The translations under genes were made by a program, and so were the position numbers. From assembly GCF_900604955.1 (NCBI RefSeq), contig NZ_UWPE01000002.1, forward strand, positions 124,001 through 188,000: 64,000 nucleotides of DNA. Direction: 5' to 3'. The first letter of the stretch is position 1. The number at the start of each line of letters is the position of its first letter. Of the stretch, positions 37,946 through 47,286 are shown piece after piece. This DNA comes from Neoactinobaculum massilliense. Lineage in GTDB: Bacteria > Actinomycetota > Actinomycetes > Actinomycetales > Actinomycetaceae. The notes under the pieces are model-generated. The model was not told where the DNA came from. It made no database searches and worked only from the letters and a program-made list of their open reading frames with translations.

Positions 37946-38274
37946 CTTTTCAGGGTGGAGACGCCGGCTCTGAGCAGCACATTCGGTTCGGTCTTTGCGG
38001 GCTTCGCGCCGGACAATTTGCCACCGGACAACTTGCCGGTGATGGCTCCTCAGCGGAGAAGCTTCTAGAGACGGTCTTTCGACTGCGCGTGGCGGGTTAC
38101 CGGGTATGTTCCCCGTGTGTTATCAGCACTCTAAGCTACGGGGCACTGCGTATGCCCAGAAAAAATGGGATGCCCGGTACGAAACACGCGGGATGTCCAG
38201 TATGGGACAGGACATATGAGCCGCTACATACTACGGGACGCTACGGCATCGTGCGGGGCAATTTCTTCGAGCAA

Positions 38275-40275
38275 CTATGCCGTCTGCTGCGTGGCGGCCT
38301 GCTTGATGCGGACGGAGAGCTCGGACACCTGGTTATAGGTGGTCTGCTTCTCGGCCATCTGCTTGTCGATCTTGCGGTACGCATGCATCACGGTGGTGTG
38401 ATCGCGGCCCCCGAATATCTCGCCGATCTTGGGGAGAGAAAGGCTGGTCATCTCGCGGCACAGGTACATGGCAATCTGGCGCGCGGTGACGATTGAGCGG
38501 GAACGATCCGGCCCCGTAATTTCATCAAGGGATACCTGGAAGTACGTGGCCGTTTGCGTCATGATGACGGACGGCGTGATTTCTACGCTATCCGGATTGG
38601 CGATGAGGTCCTTGAGCACCATTTTTGCCAGGGTGAGTGACACCGGTTCCTTGGTGAGATCCGCGAAGGCCGTGACGCGGCGGAGTGCTCCCTCCATTTC
38701 GCGTACATTCGTGGTCATATTGGATGCGATGAACTCCATGACGTCACGCGGCACGGTGATGCGATCGGCCGCGGCCTTCTTACCGAGAATCGCGATGCGC
38801 GTTTCAAGGTTTGGCCGGTCAATGGCGGCTACTACGCCGGAACTGAACCGCGAGAGCATGCGCTCCTCAAAGCCGTTGAGCAGATTCGGCGCCACATCAC
38901 TGGTAATCACAATCTGCTTGTTCGCCATGGTGAGCGTATTGAATGTATGGAAGAACTCCTGCACGGTGGATTCGCGGCTGCCGATGAACTGGATATCGTC
39001 GATAAGGAGAACGTCCACGTTGCGGAACGTTTTCTTAAACTCCAGCCGGGTGTCATCACGCAGCGAGTTAATGAATAGAGTGGTGAACTCATCCGCGGAT
39101 ATATAGCGCACTTTTCTATTGGGATACAGCGAAAGCGTGTAGTTGCCGATGGCGTGCATGAGGTGTGTTTTCCCCATGCCGGAATCCGAATAAAGAAAGA
39201 GCGGGTTGTACGTGGTGCCGGGAGATTCGGCCACGGCCAGCGCGGTGGCACTGGCGAAACGATTGGACTCGCCCACCACGAAATTATCAAAGGTGTACTT
39301 CGCGTTTAACCCGGCGGCCTTTGAGCGCTCGAGGAACTCGGCGTCGTTCTGGTTACCGAACGAGGAATCCTTCATCTCCGTGTACCCCGCCGGCTGCGCT
39401 ACCGCAACCAGACCTTGCTGGGGTTGCTGAGCGGGAGGCTGCTGGGGTGCGCGCTGTTCCCTCATGCGCTGGTCAATTTGTTCCGCGACCCGCTGCGCCA
39501 CGGGCTGTTCGGTCTGCGGCGCTGATTGATCGGACTGATAGTCACGTGAGGCTGGCTTCGCTGTCTGTATTCGCTGCGGGGTATCGCCGTTTTCGTACGA
39601 CGCCGCCTCGCCCCGCTGTTCGCGGCTGCGGCGGTAGTGGTTATCCGCCGCAGTAAAAGCGACGTCCTGTGGCTGAGTAGAGCGCTGCGAACCGTCAGGA
39701 GCTTTTCGGTGAGCAAAGTGCGCGGCGGCCGCGGCTCTATAACTGCCGGGGCGCGGGGCATCCGTGGAGCCGGAACCATCGGATACGGAGTATTCGGCAT
39801 CCGATGGTTCTGCGTATGAACTCTTATCTGAAGAAAGATCGGTAGCGGATGAGGAGATATCAGCTGCCGCGGAATCAGACGGATAATCTACATAGCTTTG
39901 CTGTGGGTGAGGTGTCTGTTCCTGCCGGTGGAGCTCGCTGTAGCGATCATCAAAGCTTGAGGTCCCTCGCGCCGGGGCAGGGTCGTCATGATCCTCTGAT
40001 GGTTGATCGTTAACGGAGGGGTCAACCGATATAGAAATAGTGACCTGACGCCCCAGGATCGCCGAGAGCATATCTGTCATTTGCTGCGTGAGATGAGTCT
40101 CCACCCACGTCTTCACGAAATCAGAACCGACAGCTACCAGGAAGGTGCCATCCACGGTAGCAATCGGGTACACCATGCGGGCAAATGCCGTCTGTGAATC
40201 CGAGAGCGCATGATCCATGCGCAGCAGCTCAAGCGCGGCATTCCACGCATCGCGTGCCGGATTCATCGCTCCCAT
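38275..40275 (-). CDS. dnaA: Chromosomal replication initiator DnaA
   Basis: The 666-residue protein has domain I (about 1-85), an unusually long Ser/Gln/Ala-rich linker (about 90-325), the AAA+ domain and the DNA-binding domain IV. Walker A reads SDSGMGKTHLMHAIG, Walker B LLIDDIQFI, and the DnaA signature is GGRDHTTVMHAYRKI. The linker includes Pro/Gln runs such as QQPPAQQPQQG. ATG 40275 has AGGAGGG upstream; a second ATG is at 40266. DnaA boxes lie upstream (40285-40501) and downstream (37747-37945), so autoregulation is likely. Confidence 0.97.
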   Translation of the reverse strand: MGAMNPARDAWNAALELLRMDHALSDSQTAFARMVYPIATVDGTFLVAVGSDFVKTWVETHLTQQMTDMLSAILGRQVTISISVDPSVNDQPSEDHDDPAPARGTSSFDDRYSELHRQEQTPHPQQSYVDYPSDSAAADISSSATDLSSDKSSYAEPSDAEYSVSDGSGSTDAPRPGSYRAAAAAHFAHRKAPDGSQRSTQPQDVAFTAADNHYRRSREQRGEAASYENGDTPQRIQTAKPASRDYQSDQSAPQTEQPVAQRVAEQIDQRMREQRAPQQPPAQQPQQGLVAVAQPAGYTEMKDSSFGNQNDAEFLERSKAAGLNAKYTFDNFVVGESNRFASATALAVAESPGTTYNPLFLYSDSGMGKTHLMHAIGNYTLSLYPNRKVRYISADEFTTLFINSLRDDTRLEFKKTFRNVDVLLIDDIQFIGSRESTVQEFFHTFNTLTMANKQIVITSDVAPNLLNGFEERMLSRFSSGVVAAIDRPNLETRIAILGKKAAADRITVPRDVMEFIASNMTTNVREMEGALRRVTAFADLTKEPVSLTLAKMVLKDLIANPDSVEITPSVIMTQTATYFQVSLDEITGPDRSRSIVTARQIAMYLCREMTSLSLPKIGEIFGGRDHTTVMHAYRKIDKQMAEKQTTYNQVSELSVRIKQAATQQTA

Positions 40276-40284
40276 TCACCCTCC

Positions 40285-40501
40285 TGTGGACAACTCGTAG
40301 GCGGTTGGGGAAAGCGTGTGGATTCGCGCATTCATGCCCGCGGGTATAAAAAAGATGTACCTATCGTAGGGGATTCATGCGTAGCGCGGGAGTGAGTTAT
40401 CCACAGCTTTGTGCACAACTGTGGAAATTACAGGCATGTTATTAACAGGCTGATTATGGCTAATTTGCTGCCATTCCTCCGGTGTGGCGCAACTGTCCAC
40501 A
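40285..40501. other. Second DnaA-box cluster, upstream of dnaA
   Basis: A box TTGTCCACA lies on the minus strand (40285-40293) and a perfect TTATCCACA on the plus strand (40397-40405). ATTTCCACA on the minus strand (40420-40428) and CTGTCCACA on the plus strand (40493-40501) are near-matches. AT-rich sequence (about 40425-40470) lies between, so it could unwind. It may act as a second origin lobe or control dnaA expression. Confidence 0.65.
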
Positions 40502-40599
40502 TCTGTGCATTTCTTCAGCGTGACCCTAGCTTGTGTCCTTCGTCACTAACCAGCGGCGAGCGAGAGGCGTGATATGAGGCTCAGAAGGGCGGGAACGCA

Positions 40600-40629
40600 T
40601 TGACCTGTTGCGGGTTTCTCACCTAGAGT
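40600..40629 (+). promoter_or_regulatory. Probable promoter of rpmH-rnpA
   Basis: TTGACC (40600-40605) and TAGAGT (40624-40629) are separated by 18 bases, about 75 bases before the rpmH start. This fits the housekeeping sigma-factor consensus. Confidence 0.65.
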
Positions 40630-40704
40630 TCTGTGGTCAATGCGTGGGCACCCCTCACGCCGTCAGGAGGCGATGAGCCTCATCCAACTTTCGGGAGGCA
40701 CACC

Positions 40705-40842
40705 GTGGTCAAGCGGACTTTCCAGCCGAACAATCGGCGTCGTGCCAAGGTGCACGGTTTTCGTAAGCGTATGAGCACGCGCGCTGGACGCGCTGTGCTC
40801 GCGGCCCGGCGCCGCAAGGGGCGCGCGAAGCTCTCCGCGTAG
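40705..40842 (+). CDS. rpmH: Large ribosomal subunit protein bL34
   Basis: The 45-residue basic protein ([18 protein letters not shown] and so on) is a complete L34. The GTG at 40705 has CGGGAGG upstream. The rnpA start overlaps its stop by one base (TAGTG). The rpmH-rnpA-yidD-yidC-jag-rsmG order is conserved in most bacteria. Confidence 0.97.
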   Translation: MVKRTFQPNNRRRAKVHGFRKRMSTRAGRAVLAARRRKGRAKLSA

Positions 40843-41342
40843 TGCTTTCCGCGCCAAACAGGATGCGCTCCGGTGAGGAGTTTCGCGCTGCCCTTCGGGG
40901 TGCGCGAGGCAAGTCGGGGCGCATGCTGGTAGCTATTGCCAGTACAACCGATCCGCATCCTGTGCGGGTCGGTTTCCGTGTTTCTAAGGCTGTAGGAAAC
41001 TCCGTGGTGCGTCATCGCGTCTACCGGCAGCTACGCCATCTGGTGCGCGCCCGGCTGGACGCATTTAAGCCCGGGGAGCTGGTGGTGGTACGCGCATTTC
41101 CGCGTGCCGCTGGATCCACCTCGGCCGAACTTGAAGCGGACCTTGATACCGCTATCCGAAGCGCACGTAAGAAGGCAATGCGGCGTAGCGATCGATACGC
41201 GGATAACCCGAACCGGAACGTAAGCGGGGCTGCGGGGCGTGGCGGCGTCGAACAGAAACCAGCCGGTGACGGTGTCAAAGGCCACGCGGATGAAAACGGC
41301 GTCGAACAAAGCGAACGCCGTCGGAGTAACGGGAAGGCGTGA
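40842..41342 (+). CDS. rnpA: Ribonuclease P protein component
   Basis: The 166-residue protein binds RNase P RNA for tRNA 5' maturation. The RNA-binding string RVGFRVSKAVGNSVVRHRVYRQLRHL is plain (about 41-66). The usual length is 115-125; here a 45-residue charged tail rich in Arg, Asn and Gly is added. GTG 40842 overlaps the rpmH stop by one base. yidD follows directly. Confidence 0.95.
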   Translation: MLSAPNRMRSGEEFRAALRGARGKSGRMLVAIASTTDPHPVRVGFRVSKAVGNSVVRHRVYRQLRHLVRARLDAFKPGELVVVRAFPRAAGSTSAELEADLDTAIRSARKKAMRRSDRYADNPNRNVSGAAGRGGVEQKPAGDGVKGHADENGVEQSERRRSNGKA

Positions 41343-41657
41343 ATGAGCGCGCTCACCGCGTTTCCGGAGCTTCTCATTCGCGGCTACCAGAAATATCTCT
41401 CACCGGGGCTGCCGCCGCGATGTCGCTATGCGCCCACGTGCTCCCAATACGCGCTCGAGGCCTTGCGGGTGCACGGGCTATTTAAAGGTACAATTTTGGC
41501 AGCTTGGCGGTTGCTTCGGTGTAATCCGTTCTCTCGGGGCGGCGTGGATCGGGTACCGGCACGCGGCCAGTGGCCTACGAAGCCCTTAGATCTTGACGGG
41601 CTCATGGAACTGTACAAAGAAGAAGACGCCCAGCATCACGGGCGAGCTACGGAGTAA
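41343..41657 (+). CDS. yidD: Membrane protein insertion efficiency factor YidD
   Basis: The 104-residue protein has the YidD string [33 protein letters not shown], with the conserved Cys residues, followed by [15 protein letters not shown]. It helps insertion of membrane proteins with YidC. The ATG follows the rnpA stop with no gap, and its stop precedes the yidC GTG directly. Confidence 0.94.
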   Translation: MSALTAFPELLIRGYQKYLSPGLPPRCRYAPTCSQYALEALRVHGLFKGTILAAWRLLRCNPFSRGGVDRVPARGQWPTKPLDLDGLMELYKEEDAQHHGRATE

Positions 41658-42791
41658 GTGTTGGATACAATCCTTTACCCCATTATGTGGGTGATCGCGT
41701 GGATTATGTACGGCATCCACGAGGGCCTGGTGGCACTGGGTATGGACAGCGGTGCCGGGCCGGCGTGGGTTTTCGCCATCCTCGGCCTCACCGTGGTGGT
41801 GCGTCTATGCATTCTTCCGCTGTACAACAAGCAGATTAAGGCTTCGCGCAATATGCAGGCGCTGCAGCCCGAAATGATGAAAATTCAGCGGAAATACAAG
41901 GGCAAGCGGGATCAGATCTCCATGCAGCGTCAGCAGGAAGAACTGCAGGCGCTCTACAAGAAGCATGATGCCTCCCCGTTCGCGTCCTGCCTTCCGTTGA
42001 TTATTCAGATGCCGGTGCTGTTTGCGCTCTATCGTGTGCTCATTGCGTTCCCCAGCCTGGCCACTGGATCGTGGAGCAGGGACACGCTTGGGCCTATCAC
42101 CAAGCAGATCGCGCAGCACTTTGAAAACTCCACGGTGTTTGGCGCGCCGCTTTCGGCGTCGTTCACTTCAGCGCCTCACCTGCCCGGATACTCAGCCACA
42201 ACTATTCGCGTGGTGGCCGGCGTGCTGGTGCTCATCATGATCTTTACGATGTACTGGACGCAGCGCCAGCTCATGAAGAAGAACATGCCGGAAATTGACC
42301 CGAGCGAGGGTAAGAATCCGGCGCAGCAGATGCAAAAGGTCATGCTGTACGGCTTCCCACTGCTCTACCTATTCTCCGGCGTGGCCTTCCCGATCGGTGT
42401 GCTCGTGTACTGGTGCGCCGGCAACCTTTGGAACATGGGGCAGCAGTCCTGGTTTATCCGTAATAATCCCACGCCGGGCTCGAAGGCGTACAAGGAGCGC
42501 GAGGCGCGGCTGGCTGCGAAGCGGAAGCGCGCGGGACTCACCGAGGAAGAAGCGCAGGAGCTTGACGAGCGCGAGGCGCAGGGCGGCCAGCGCTACCAGC
42601 CGATGGGCAAGGAGCGGGCCAAGAAGGCCGGCATTGAGCAGCCGGCGGCGGAGCCGGCCAATGATGAGCCGGTGCGTGGTAAGGACGGACTCACGGATGA
42701 GGAGCGTGCCCGGAAGCGCTACGAGCGCCGCCAGGCCGAGCGTGCCCGCCGCAAGCAGAATAAGAACAAGAAGAACCGAAAGCACAACTAG
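41658..42791 (+). CDS. yidC: Membrane protein insertase YidC
   Basis: The 377-residue protein has five membrane helices in the actinobacterial YidC/Oxa1 pattern: LTVVVRLCILPLYNKQIKASR near the first cytosolic loop and DASPFASCLPLIIQMPVLFALYRVL. A charged C-terminus, rich in Arg/Lys (about 320-377), binds ribosomes or yidC partners. GTG 41658 follows the yidD stop. No lipobox signal is seen. Confidence 0.95.
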   Translation: MLDTILYPIMWVIAWIMYGIHEGLVALGMDSGAGPAWVFAILGLTVVVRLCILPLYNKQIKASRNMQALQPEMMKIQRKYKGKRDQISMQRQQEELQALYKKHDASPFASCLPLIIQMPVLFALYRVLIAFPSLATGSWSRDTLGPITKQIAQHFENSTVFGAPLSASFTSAPHLPGYSATTIRVVAGVLVLIMIFTMYWTQRQLMKKNMPEIDPSEGKNPAQQMQKVMLYGFPLLYLFSGVAFPIGVLVYWCAGNLWNMGQQSWFIRNNPTPGSKAYKEREARLAAKRKRAGLTEEEAQELDEREAQGGQRYQPMGKERAKKAGIEQPAAEPANDEPVRGKDGLTDEERARKRYERRQAERARRKQNKNKKNRKHN

Positions 42792-42803
42792 CTAGCTGGA
42801 GAA

Positions 42804-43436
42804 ATGATGGCAGAAGATGAGAAGGCGACCCTCGAACACGAGGGCGATATTGCCGCGGATTACCTGGAGGGACTGCTGGATATCGCGGACCTCGATGGGG
42901 ACATCGAAATCTCCGTGGAGGGTGGCCGGCCCACGGTAGGTGTTGTGGTGGACGGCGAGCCGAGCGAGGCACTCCATCGGCTCATCGGCAAGGGAGGAAG
43001 CACCCTCAACTCTCTTCAGGATCTCACCCGCCTTGCTGTGCAGCAGCAGACGGGCGAGCGCTCCCGCGTGATGGTGGATATTGCCGGCTATCGCGAGCAG
43101 CGCCGCAAGGAGATTCGCGAGCTGGCCGAGCGTGCCATCGAAGAGGTACGTGCTACCGGCGACGAGATTGAGCTGGAAGCTATGAATCCGTTTGAGCGCA
43201 AGGTAGTGCACGACGCCGCAGCCGAAGCCGGGCTTCTCTCCGATTCCGAGGGGATGGGCCGGAAGCGTCACGTGGTGATTAAGCCCGCTGATGATTTCGA
43301 TGCGGATGATGGCTACGAGGATGACGTTGATGAAGACTCCGCCGATCGTGCCGACGCGGAGTTTGAAGAGGCGGAACTGGGCGACGTGGACGGCGCCGAT
43401 TACGATGATGCGGCCGACGACTCGGACGGTGAGTAG
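42804..43436 (+). CDS. jag: Jag-type RNA-binding protein (KH/R3H)
   Basis: The 210-residue protein has a KH-like domain with GKGGSTLNSLQDLTRLAV and an R3H domain with MNPFERKVVHDAAAEAG. The tail is strongly acidic (about 160-210). Jag/KhpB proteins bind RNA and influence wall growth and division in other bacteria. ATG 42804 is followed directly by a second ATG (42807) that is better spaced from TGGAG. It lies between yidC and rsmG as usual. Confidence 0.93.
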   Translation: MMAEDEKATLEHEGDIAADYLEGLLDIADLDGDIEISVEGGRPTVGVVVDGEPSEALHRLIGKGGSTLNSLQDLTRLAVQQQTGERSRVMVDIAGYREQRRKEIRELAERAIEEVRATGDEIELEAMNPFERKVVHDAAAEAGLLSDSEGMGRKRHVVIKPADDFDADDGYEDDVDEDSADRADAEFEEAELGDVDGADYDDAADDSDGE

Positions 43437-43442
43437 GCACCG

Positions 43443-44075
43443 GTGAGCGTGGAGCGACCGCCGGAGGGCGGAGCCGAACACTGGGGCGAGGAGGCATGGC
43501 AGCGTCTCCTCACGTTCGGCCGGATGCTGGAGGAACAGGGTAATGAGCGCGGGCTTATCGGTCCGCGCGAGCTGGAGCGCCTGTGGTCTCGGCACATTTT
43601 GAATTCTGCGGCGCCCATTGAATGGATCCCGCGGGATGCCAAGGTGGGGGATGTTGGGTCCGGGGCAGGCTTTCCCGGCGTGGTGATCGCTATTCTTCGG
43701 CCCGACGCCGAGGTGACCCTCATCGAGTCCATGGAGCGGCGTACCGAGTGGTTGCGTGAGGTTCGGAAAGAACTCAAACTAAAGAATCTTAAAATTCGGC
43801 AAACGCGCGCCGAGGACCTGCGCGGACATTTTCTTGCGGATGTCGTGACTGCGCGTGCAGTGGCGAATCTTAAGAAGCTGCTCCCGTGGGTGATGCCATT
43901 ACTGCGGCCCGGTGGATCACTACTCGCGTTGAAGGGTAAACGGGCTGGTGAAGAAATCGACGCTGCTGGAAATCAGCTGCGCGCATATAAGGCTGCCTGG
44001 GCCGATGTTTATCCTGTGATGCCGTTTGGTACCGATGAAGAAACCTTCGTGGTGGAGGTTCGCAAGCTCGGATAG
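43443..44075 (+). CDS. rsmG: 16S rRNA (guanine527-N7)-methyltransferase RsmG
   Basis: The 210-residue enzyme has the SAM-binding motif VGDVGSGAGFPGVVIAI and a C-terminal GSLLALKGKRAGEE segment. It methylates G527 of 16S rRNA. GTG 43443 begins six bases after jag; a second GTG is six bases later. It closes the rpmH operon, and the next 623 bases are free of genes. Confidence 0.94.
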   Translation: MSVERPPEGGAEHWGEEAWQRLLTFGRMLEEQGNERGLIGPRELERLWSRHILNSAAPIEWIPRDAKVGDVGSGAGFPGVVIAILRPDAEVTLIESMERRTEWLREVRKELKLKNLKIRQTRAEDLRGHFLADVVTARAVANLKKLLPWVMPLLRPGGSLLALKGKRAGEEIDAAGNQLRAYKAAWADVYPVMPFGTDEETFVVEVRKLG

Positions 44076-44372
44076 TTCACCTGGTTGCTCCCCGGGGTGG
44101 CGTGATCTGTGTGGGTGCCGCTCGTGTGGTTAGCGGGATGCTTCTCGTGTGTCGGCACTATTTCGCGCTGGCTCAGCTTTGTGGAGTATGTTGACCACGC
44201 GGTAGGTCGGTAGCCTGGTGCTTGGTAGCCTGGTGCTTGCGCGCCGAGGTGGCGTGGTCATTGGGCTTAATCTGGCGGCTTGCTCATTGTGGCGGTGTGA
44301 TTACTGAACGCCTGACGGTGCAGGGCGTTTTCCGGGCGGTTCCTGAGTGGTTCGAAGCGAGGCAATCTGAAA

Positions 44373-44388
44373 TGTTTCACGTGAAACA
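44373..44388. promoter_or_regulatory. parS site 1
   Basis: The perfect 16-bp palindrome TGTTTCACGTGAAACA is the universal ParB loading site. It lies 326 bases upstream of parA. Confidence 0.95.
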
Positions 44389-44398
44389 AAGAGGGGAA

Positions 44399-44414
44399 TG
44401 TTTCACGTGAAACA
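44399..44414. promoter_or_regulatory. parS site 2
   Basis: A second perfect TGTTTCACGTGAAACA begins 26 bases after the first, so the two sites lie on nearby faces of the helix. Confidence 0.95.
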
Positions 44415-44698
44415 TTGAGCAGGTGGGGCGGTGCTGGCGGGTTGTAATGATTCGGCGGCAACTCTTCGAGGTCGAAATTTGTGTTGCTGTGTAGCTGGTG
44501 AGCGGTGTGGCTGATGAGCGAGTTTGAGTGTGCTATCACTTCGATAGTTCCGACCGCTCAATACCTCACGTTAAACAGGGTGGCTAGTGGGCGGTTGTTG
44601 ATGTGTCCACAGGAAAAATTTGGGTGAGACTTTCCCCAGGACAATTATGTGTGGGCTGTGGCCGGTAGGATCGGAACGGTCGAGAGGGGGCGTGGAGC

Positions 44699-45631
44699 AT
44701 GGATCCTCGCAAAATGAAGTCAAAGGATATGGAATCCACTTCGCGGTGGGATCGGCTTGGGGGCGCAGATAGTCCGCTAGCGAACGAACTTGCGCAAGAC
44801 TTTGCACTACGTGACGAGGTGGAAGCCAAAGGTTTCGCACGCCCGAAGCAAACTCGTATCATCGCGGTCGCTAACCAGAAGGGTGGGGTTGGTAAGACCA
44901 GTACCGCAGTAAATCTTGCGGCGGCGCTTGCTCAGAACGGTATGTCCGTGCTCCTTGTTGATGCGGATCCACAGGCGAATGCGACCACGGCCTTAGGTGG
45001 GGCAGGTGATCGTGGCACGCTGTATGAAGTGCTTATGAAGCGCCGGCGCATGCGTGACGTTCTCGTGTTCAATGAGAAGATTCCGAACCTTGGTCTAGTT
45101 CCTTCGAGTATTAGCCTCTCCACGTCTGAACTTGAGTTATCGGCGCAGGATGATGGACGGATGCAGCTGCGCAACGCGTTGACTACGTATTTGAGTGATA
45201 GGCGTGCGCATGGCGAGGCGGTGGATTTCGTATTCATTGATTGCCCGCCGAGTATGTCGCTGCTTTCGATTAGCGCACTGGTGGCGGCTCAGGAGGTACT
45301 TATTCCGGTACAGGCGGAGTACTACGCTCTAGAAGGATTGAGCCAGTTACTCGCGACCATTGAGAGCGCGCGACAGATGGCAAATCCCGATCTGCGAGTG
45401 TCCACCATCATTCTCACCATGGTGGCAAAGAATACGAATCTCTCGGCAGAAGTGGCGCAAAACGTACGGCAGTACTTCCCGAATGAAACGCTTGAGACGG
45501 AGATCCCGCGATCGGTTCGGATTGCGGAAGCGCCATCGTATGGCGAAACGGTGATGACCTATGCGCCACGCTCGAGTGGGGCCATTGCATACCTTGCGGC
45601 AGCGCGTGAACTTTCGGAACGATCGGAGTAG
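44699..45631 (+). CDS. parA: Chromosome partition ATPase ParA
   Basis: The 310-residue ATPase has the deviant Walker A KGGVGKTSTAVNLA, the segment DADPQANATTALG and the Walker B VFIDCPPS. The conserved C-terminal EIPRSVRIAEAPSYGETV is present. An N-terminal stretch of about 55 residues precedes IIAVANQKGG. It moves ParB-bound origins. ATG 44699 has GAGGGGG about ten bases upstream. parB follows after four bases. Confidence 0.96.
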   Translation: MDPRKMKSKDMESTSRWDRLGGADSPLANELAQDFALRDEVEAKGFARPKQTRIIAVANQKGGVGKTSTAVNLAAALAQNGMSVLLVDADPQANATTALGGAGDRGTLYEVLMKRRRMRDVLVFNEKIPNLGLVPSSISLSTSELELSAQDDGRMQLRNALTTYLSDRRAHGEAVDFVFIDCPPSMSLLSISALVAAQEVLIPVQAEYYALEGLSQLLATIESARQMANPDLRVSTIILTMVAKNTNLSAEVAQNVRQYFPNETLETEIPRSVRIAEAPSYGETVMTYAPRSSGAIAYLAAARELSERSE

Positions 45632-45635
45632 TTGT

Positions 45636-47072
45636 ATGGCACAGAAGAAGCGGCGGGGACTCGGTAGTGGTCTTGGGGCGCTTATCCCGGAATCGCAGCG
45701 GGAAAGTACGGATAGTCCGATTGATGTGTTCTTTGGTGGTGCACGTTCGAAGAAGCCGAGTAAGAAGCGTGCTGGGTCGGTAGCTGAGCGAAAGACTACG
45801 ACGCAGCGTGGTGTGGATTTGTTTGGCAACGATGAGGGTAGCTTCGTTGACGCAGATAAAGATCCGTCCCGTACGGGTTCTGGGCGGTCAAATATGGGGG
45901 AGCGGACAGTCAATAGTCCGAGCGTGGACCCCGGGCAGAGTGCCACAACTACACCTGCCAAAGACGATGATGAAGCCATTGATCGTACTCAGGTAGAAGA
46001 AACGAATGTTTCACGTGAAACATCTGAGGATGGTTCGGGGCTTTCTGCTGAAACCGTTGAATCTATCGACGGCGAAGAGGCGATCGAATCTAGTGTTCGT
46101 GCTGTTTCGGCACCAGATAGGTTCAAGGACGAACAACTCTCCGGGGAAAAGGGTTCGCTAGGCAGTCGCAACGTCAATGTTTCACGTGAAACATTGACGG
46201 AGGGTGATCTAGTACCGGTACCGGGCGCAACATTTGCAGAGATTCCGCTCGACGCCATTATTCCTAATCGAGTGCAGCCTAGAAGCGTGTTCGATGAGGA
46301 TGAGTTGGATGAGCTAGCTCAATCGCTTCGAGAAGTAGGCGTGCTGCAGCCTATTGTCGTACGGCCCCTGGCTGAGCCTGACTCAGCTCATCCAGATGCG
46401 CGATACGAACTCATTATGGGTGAACGACGGTGGCGGGCAGCGCGTCGCGCCGAGCTGGAGACGATCCCGGCGATTGTTCGACACACAGAACAGACCGATA
46501 TGTTGCGCGACGCTTTGCTCGAGAATCTCCATCGTGCGCAACTCAATCCGCTAGAAGAAGCCGCTGCTTACCAGCAACTGCTTGAAGACTTTGATTGCAC
46601 ACAGGATGAACTCGCGAAGAAGATTGCGCGATCTCGTCCTCAGATTGCAAATACACTTCGGTTGCTGAAATTGCCGCCCCTGGTTCAACGGCGGGTAGCT
46701 GCGGGTGTGTTGACCGCGGGGCATGCACGTGCCTTACTAGGTTTGACTGATCCGGCCGCTATGGAACGGTTAGCGCAACGGATTGTGGCTGAAGGTCTGT
46801 CTGTGCGACAAACCGAAGAAATTGTGGCACTGGATGGCGAAGCAATCGCGCATCACACACGGCGACGCCGCACGAAGCGATATGGCGCCGAACTGGGAGA
46901 GCTTTCTGGCCGGCTGGGTGAGCGGCTCAATACCAAAGTGACGGTCAGTATGGGAATGCGCAAGGGATCCATCAAGGTGGACTTTGCGAACATTGAGGAT
47001 CTCAATCGTATCCTCGACGTATTGGTACCTGGAGAATCGGTAATCACGAATTCAACGGAAGACCCTGAGTAA
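45636..47072 (+). CDS. parB: Chromosome partition protein ParB
   Basis: The 478-residue CTP-dependent clamp has a long N-terminal extension (about 1-200), the ParB_N domain starting near IPLDAIIPNRVQPR (residue 203) with the CTP/parS-binding GERRWRAARR, a central helix-turn-helix region and a C-terminal dimer domain. The N-terminal part is low complexity, rich in Ser, Glu and Asp. Two in-frame parS sites encode NVSRET at residues 124-129 and 181-186. ATG 45636 has CGGAG eight bases upstream. Confidence 0.95.
   Translation: MAQKKRRGLGSGLGALIPESQRESTDSPIDVFFGGARSKKPSKKRAGSVAERKTTTQRGVDLFGNDEGSFVDADKDPSRTGSGRSNMGERTVNSPSVDPGQSATTTPAKDDDEAIDRTQVEETNVSRETSEDGSGLSAETVESIDGEEAIESSVRAVSAPDRFKDEQLSGEKGSLGSRNVNVSRETLTEGDLVPVPGATFAEIPLDAIIPNRVQPRSVFDEDELDELAQSLREVGVLQPIVVRPLAEPDSAHPDARYELIMGERRWRAARRAELETIPAIVRHTEQTDMLRDALLENLHRAQLNPLEEAAAYQQLLEDFDCTQDELAKKIARSRPQIANTLRLLKLPPLVQRRVAAGVLTAGHARALLGLTDPAAMERLAQRIVAEGLSVRQTEEIVALDGEAIAHHTRRRRTKRYGAELGELSGRLGERLNTKVTVSMGMRKGSIKVDFANIEDLNRILDVLVPGESVITNSTEDPE
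46007..46022. promoter_or_regulatory. parS site 3, inside parB
   Basis: A perfect TGTTTCACGTGAAACA lies in the parB reading frame and encodes the NVSRET hexapeptide with its flanking base. Confidence 0.95.
46172..46199. promoter_or_regulatory. parS site 4, inside parB, within a 28-bp palindrome
   Basis: The perfect parS core (46178-46193) is flanked by six further paired bases on each side, CGTCAA and TTGACG. It also encodes NVSRET in the parB frame. Confidence 0.95.
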
Positions 47073-47216
47073 CGGTAGTTCGTTCCTGTGTGGATCGAAC
47101 GCTTTAAGAGGCATGCGAATGCGGTGACTGTTGGTTCAATAACCTGGTCTACTCGACGCTTCCTAGTAGCAGCCGAATCTCGAAGTTGTTATATCAGCGC
47201 GACACTACAGAGGAAA

Positions 47217-47254
47217 GGCGCCGGCGGACGAAAATACAATCGTCCACCGGCGCC
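47217..47254. terminator. 15-bp hairpin between parB and the convergent Ddl-like gene
   Basis: GGCGCCGGCGGACGA pairs with TCGTCCACCGGCGCC with one C-A mismatch and an 8-base AT-rich loop. It is well placed to end both genes. Confidence 0.75.
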
Positions 47255-47286
47255 CGGGGTGGTGCCGCACTATTCCTTTAGTCTGA

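Larger units (their letters stand above)
44076..44698. other. Gene-free parS region before parA
   Basis: The 623 bases hold two parS sites and a 15-base tandem duplication GGTAGCCTGGTGCTT (44209-44223, 44224-44238). The DNA is less GC-rich than the flanks. A degenerate parS-like string (TACCTCACGTTAAACA, about 44555-44575) has four mismatches. I see no coding frame that can be supported. Confidence 0.6.

Noticed and set aside
44555-44575. Sixth parS site
   Set aside because: It differs from the consensus at four of 16 positions, so it is listed only as a degenerate match.
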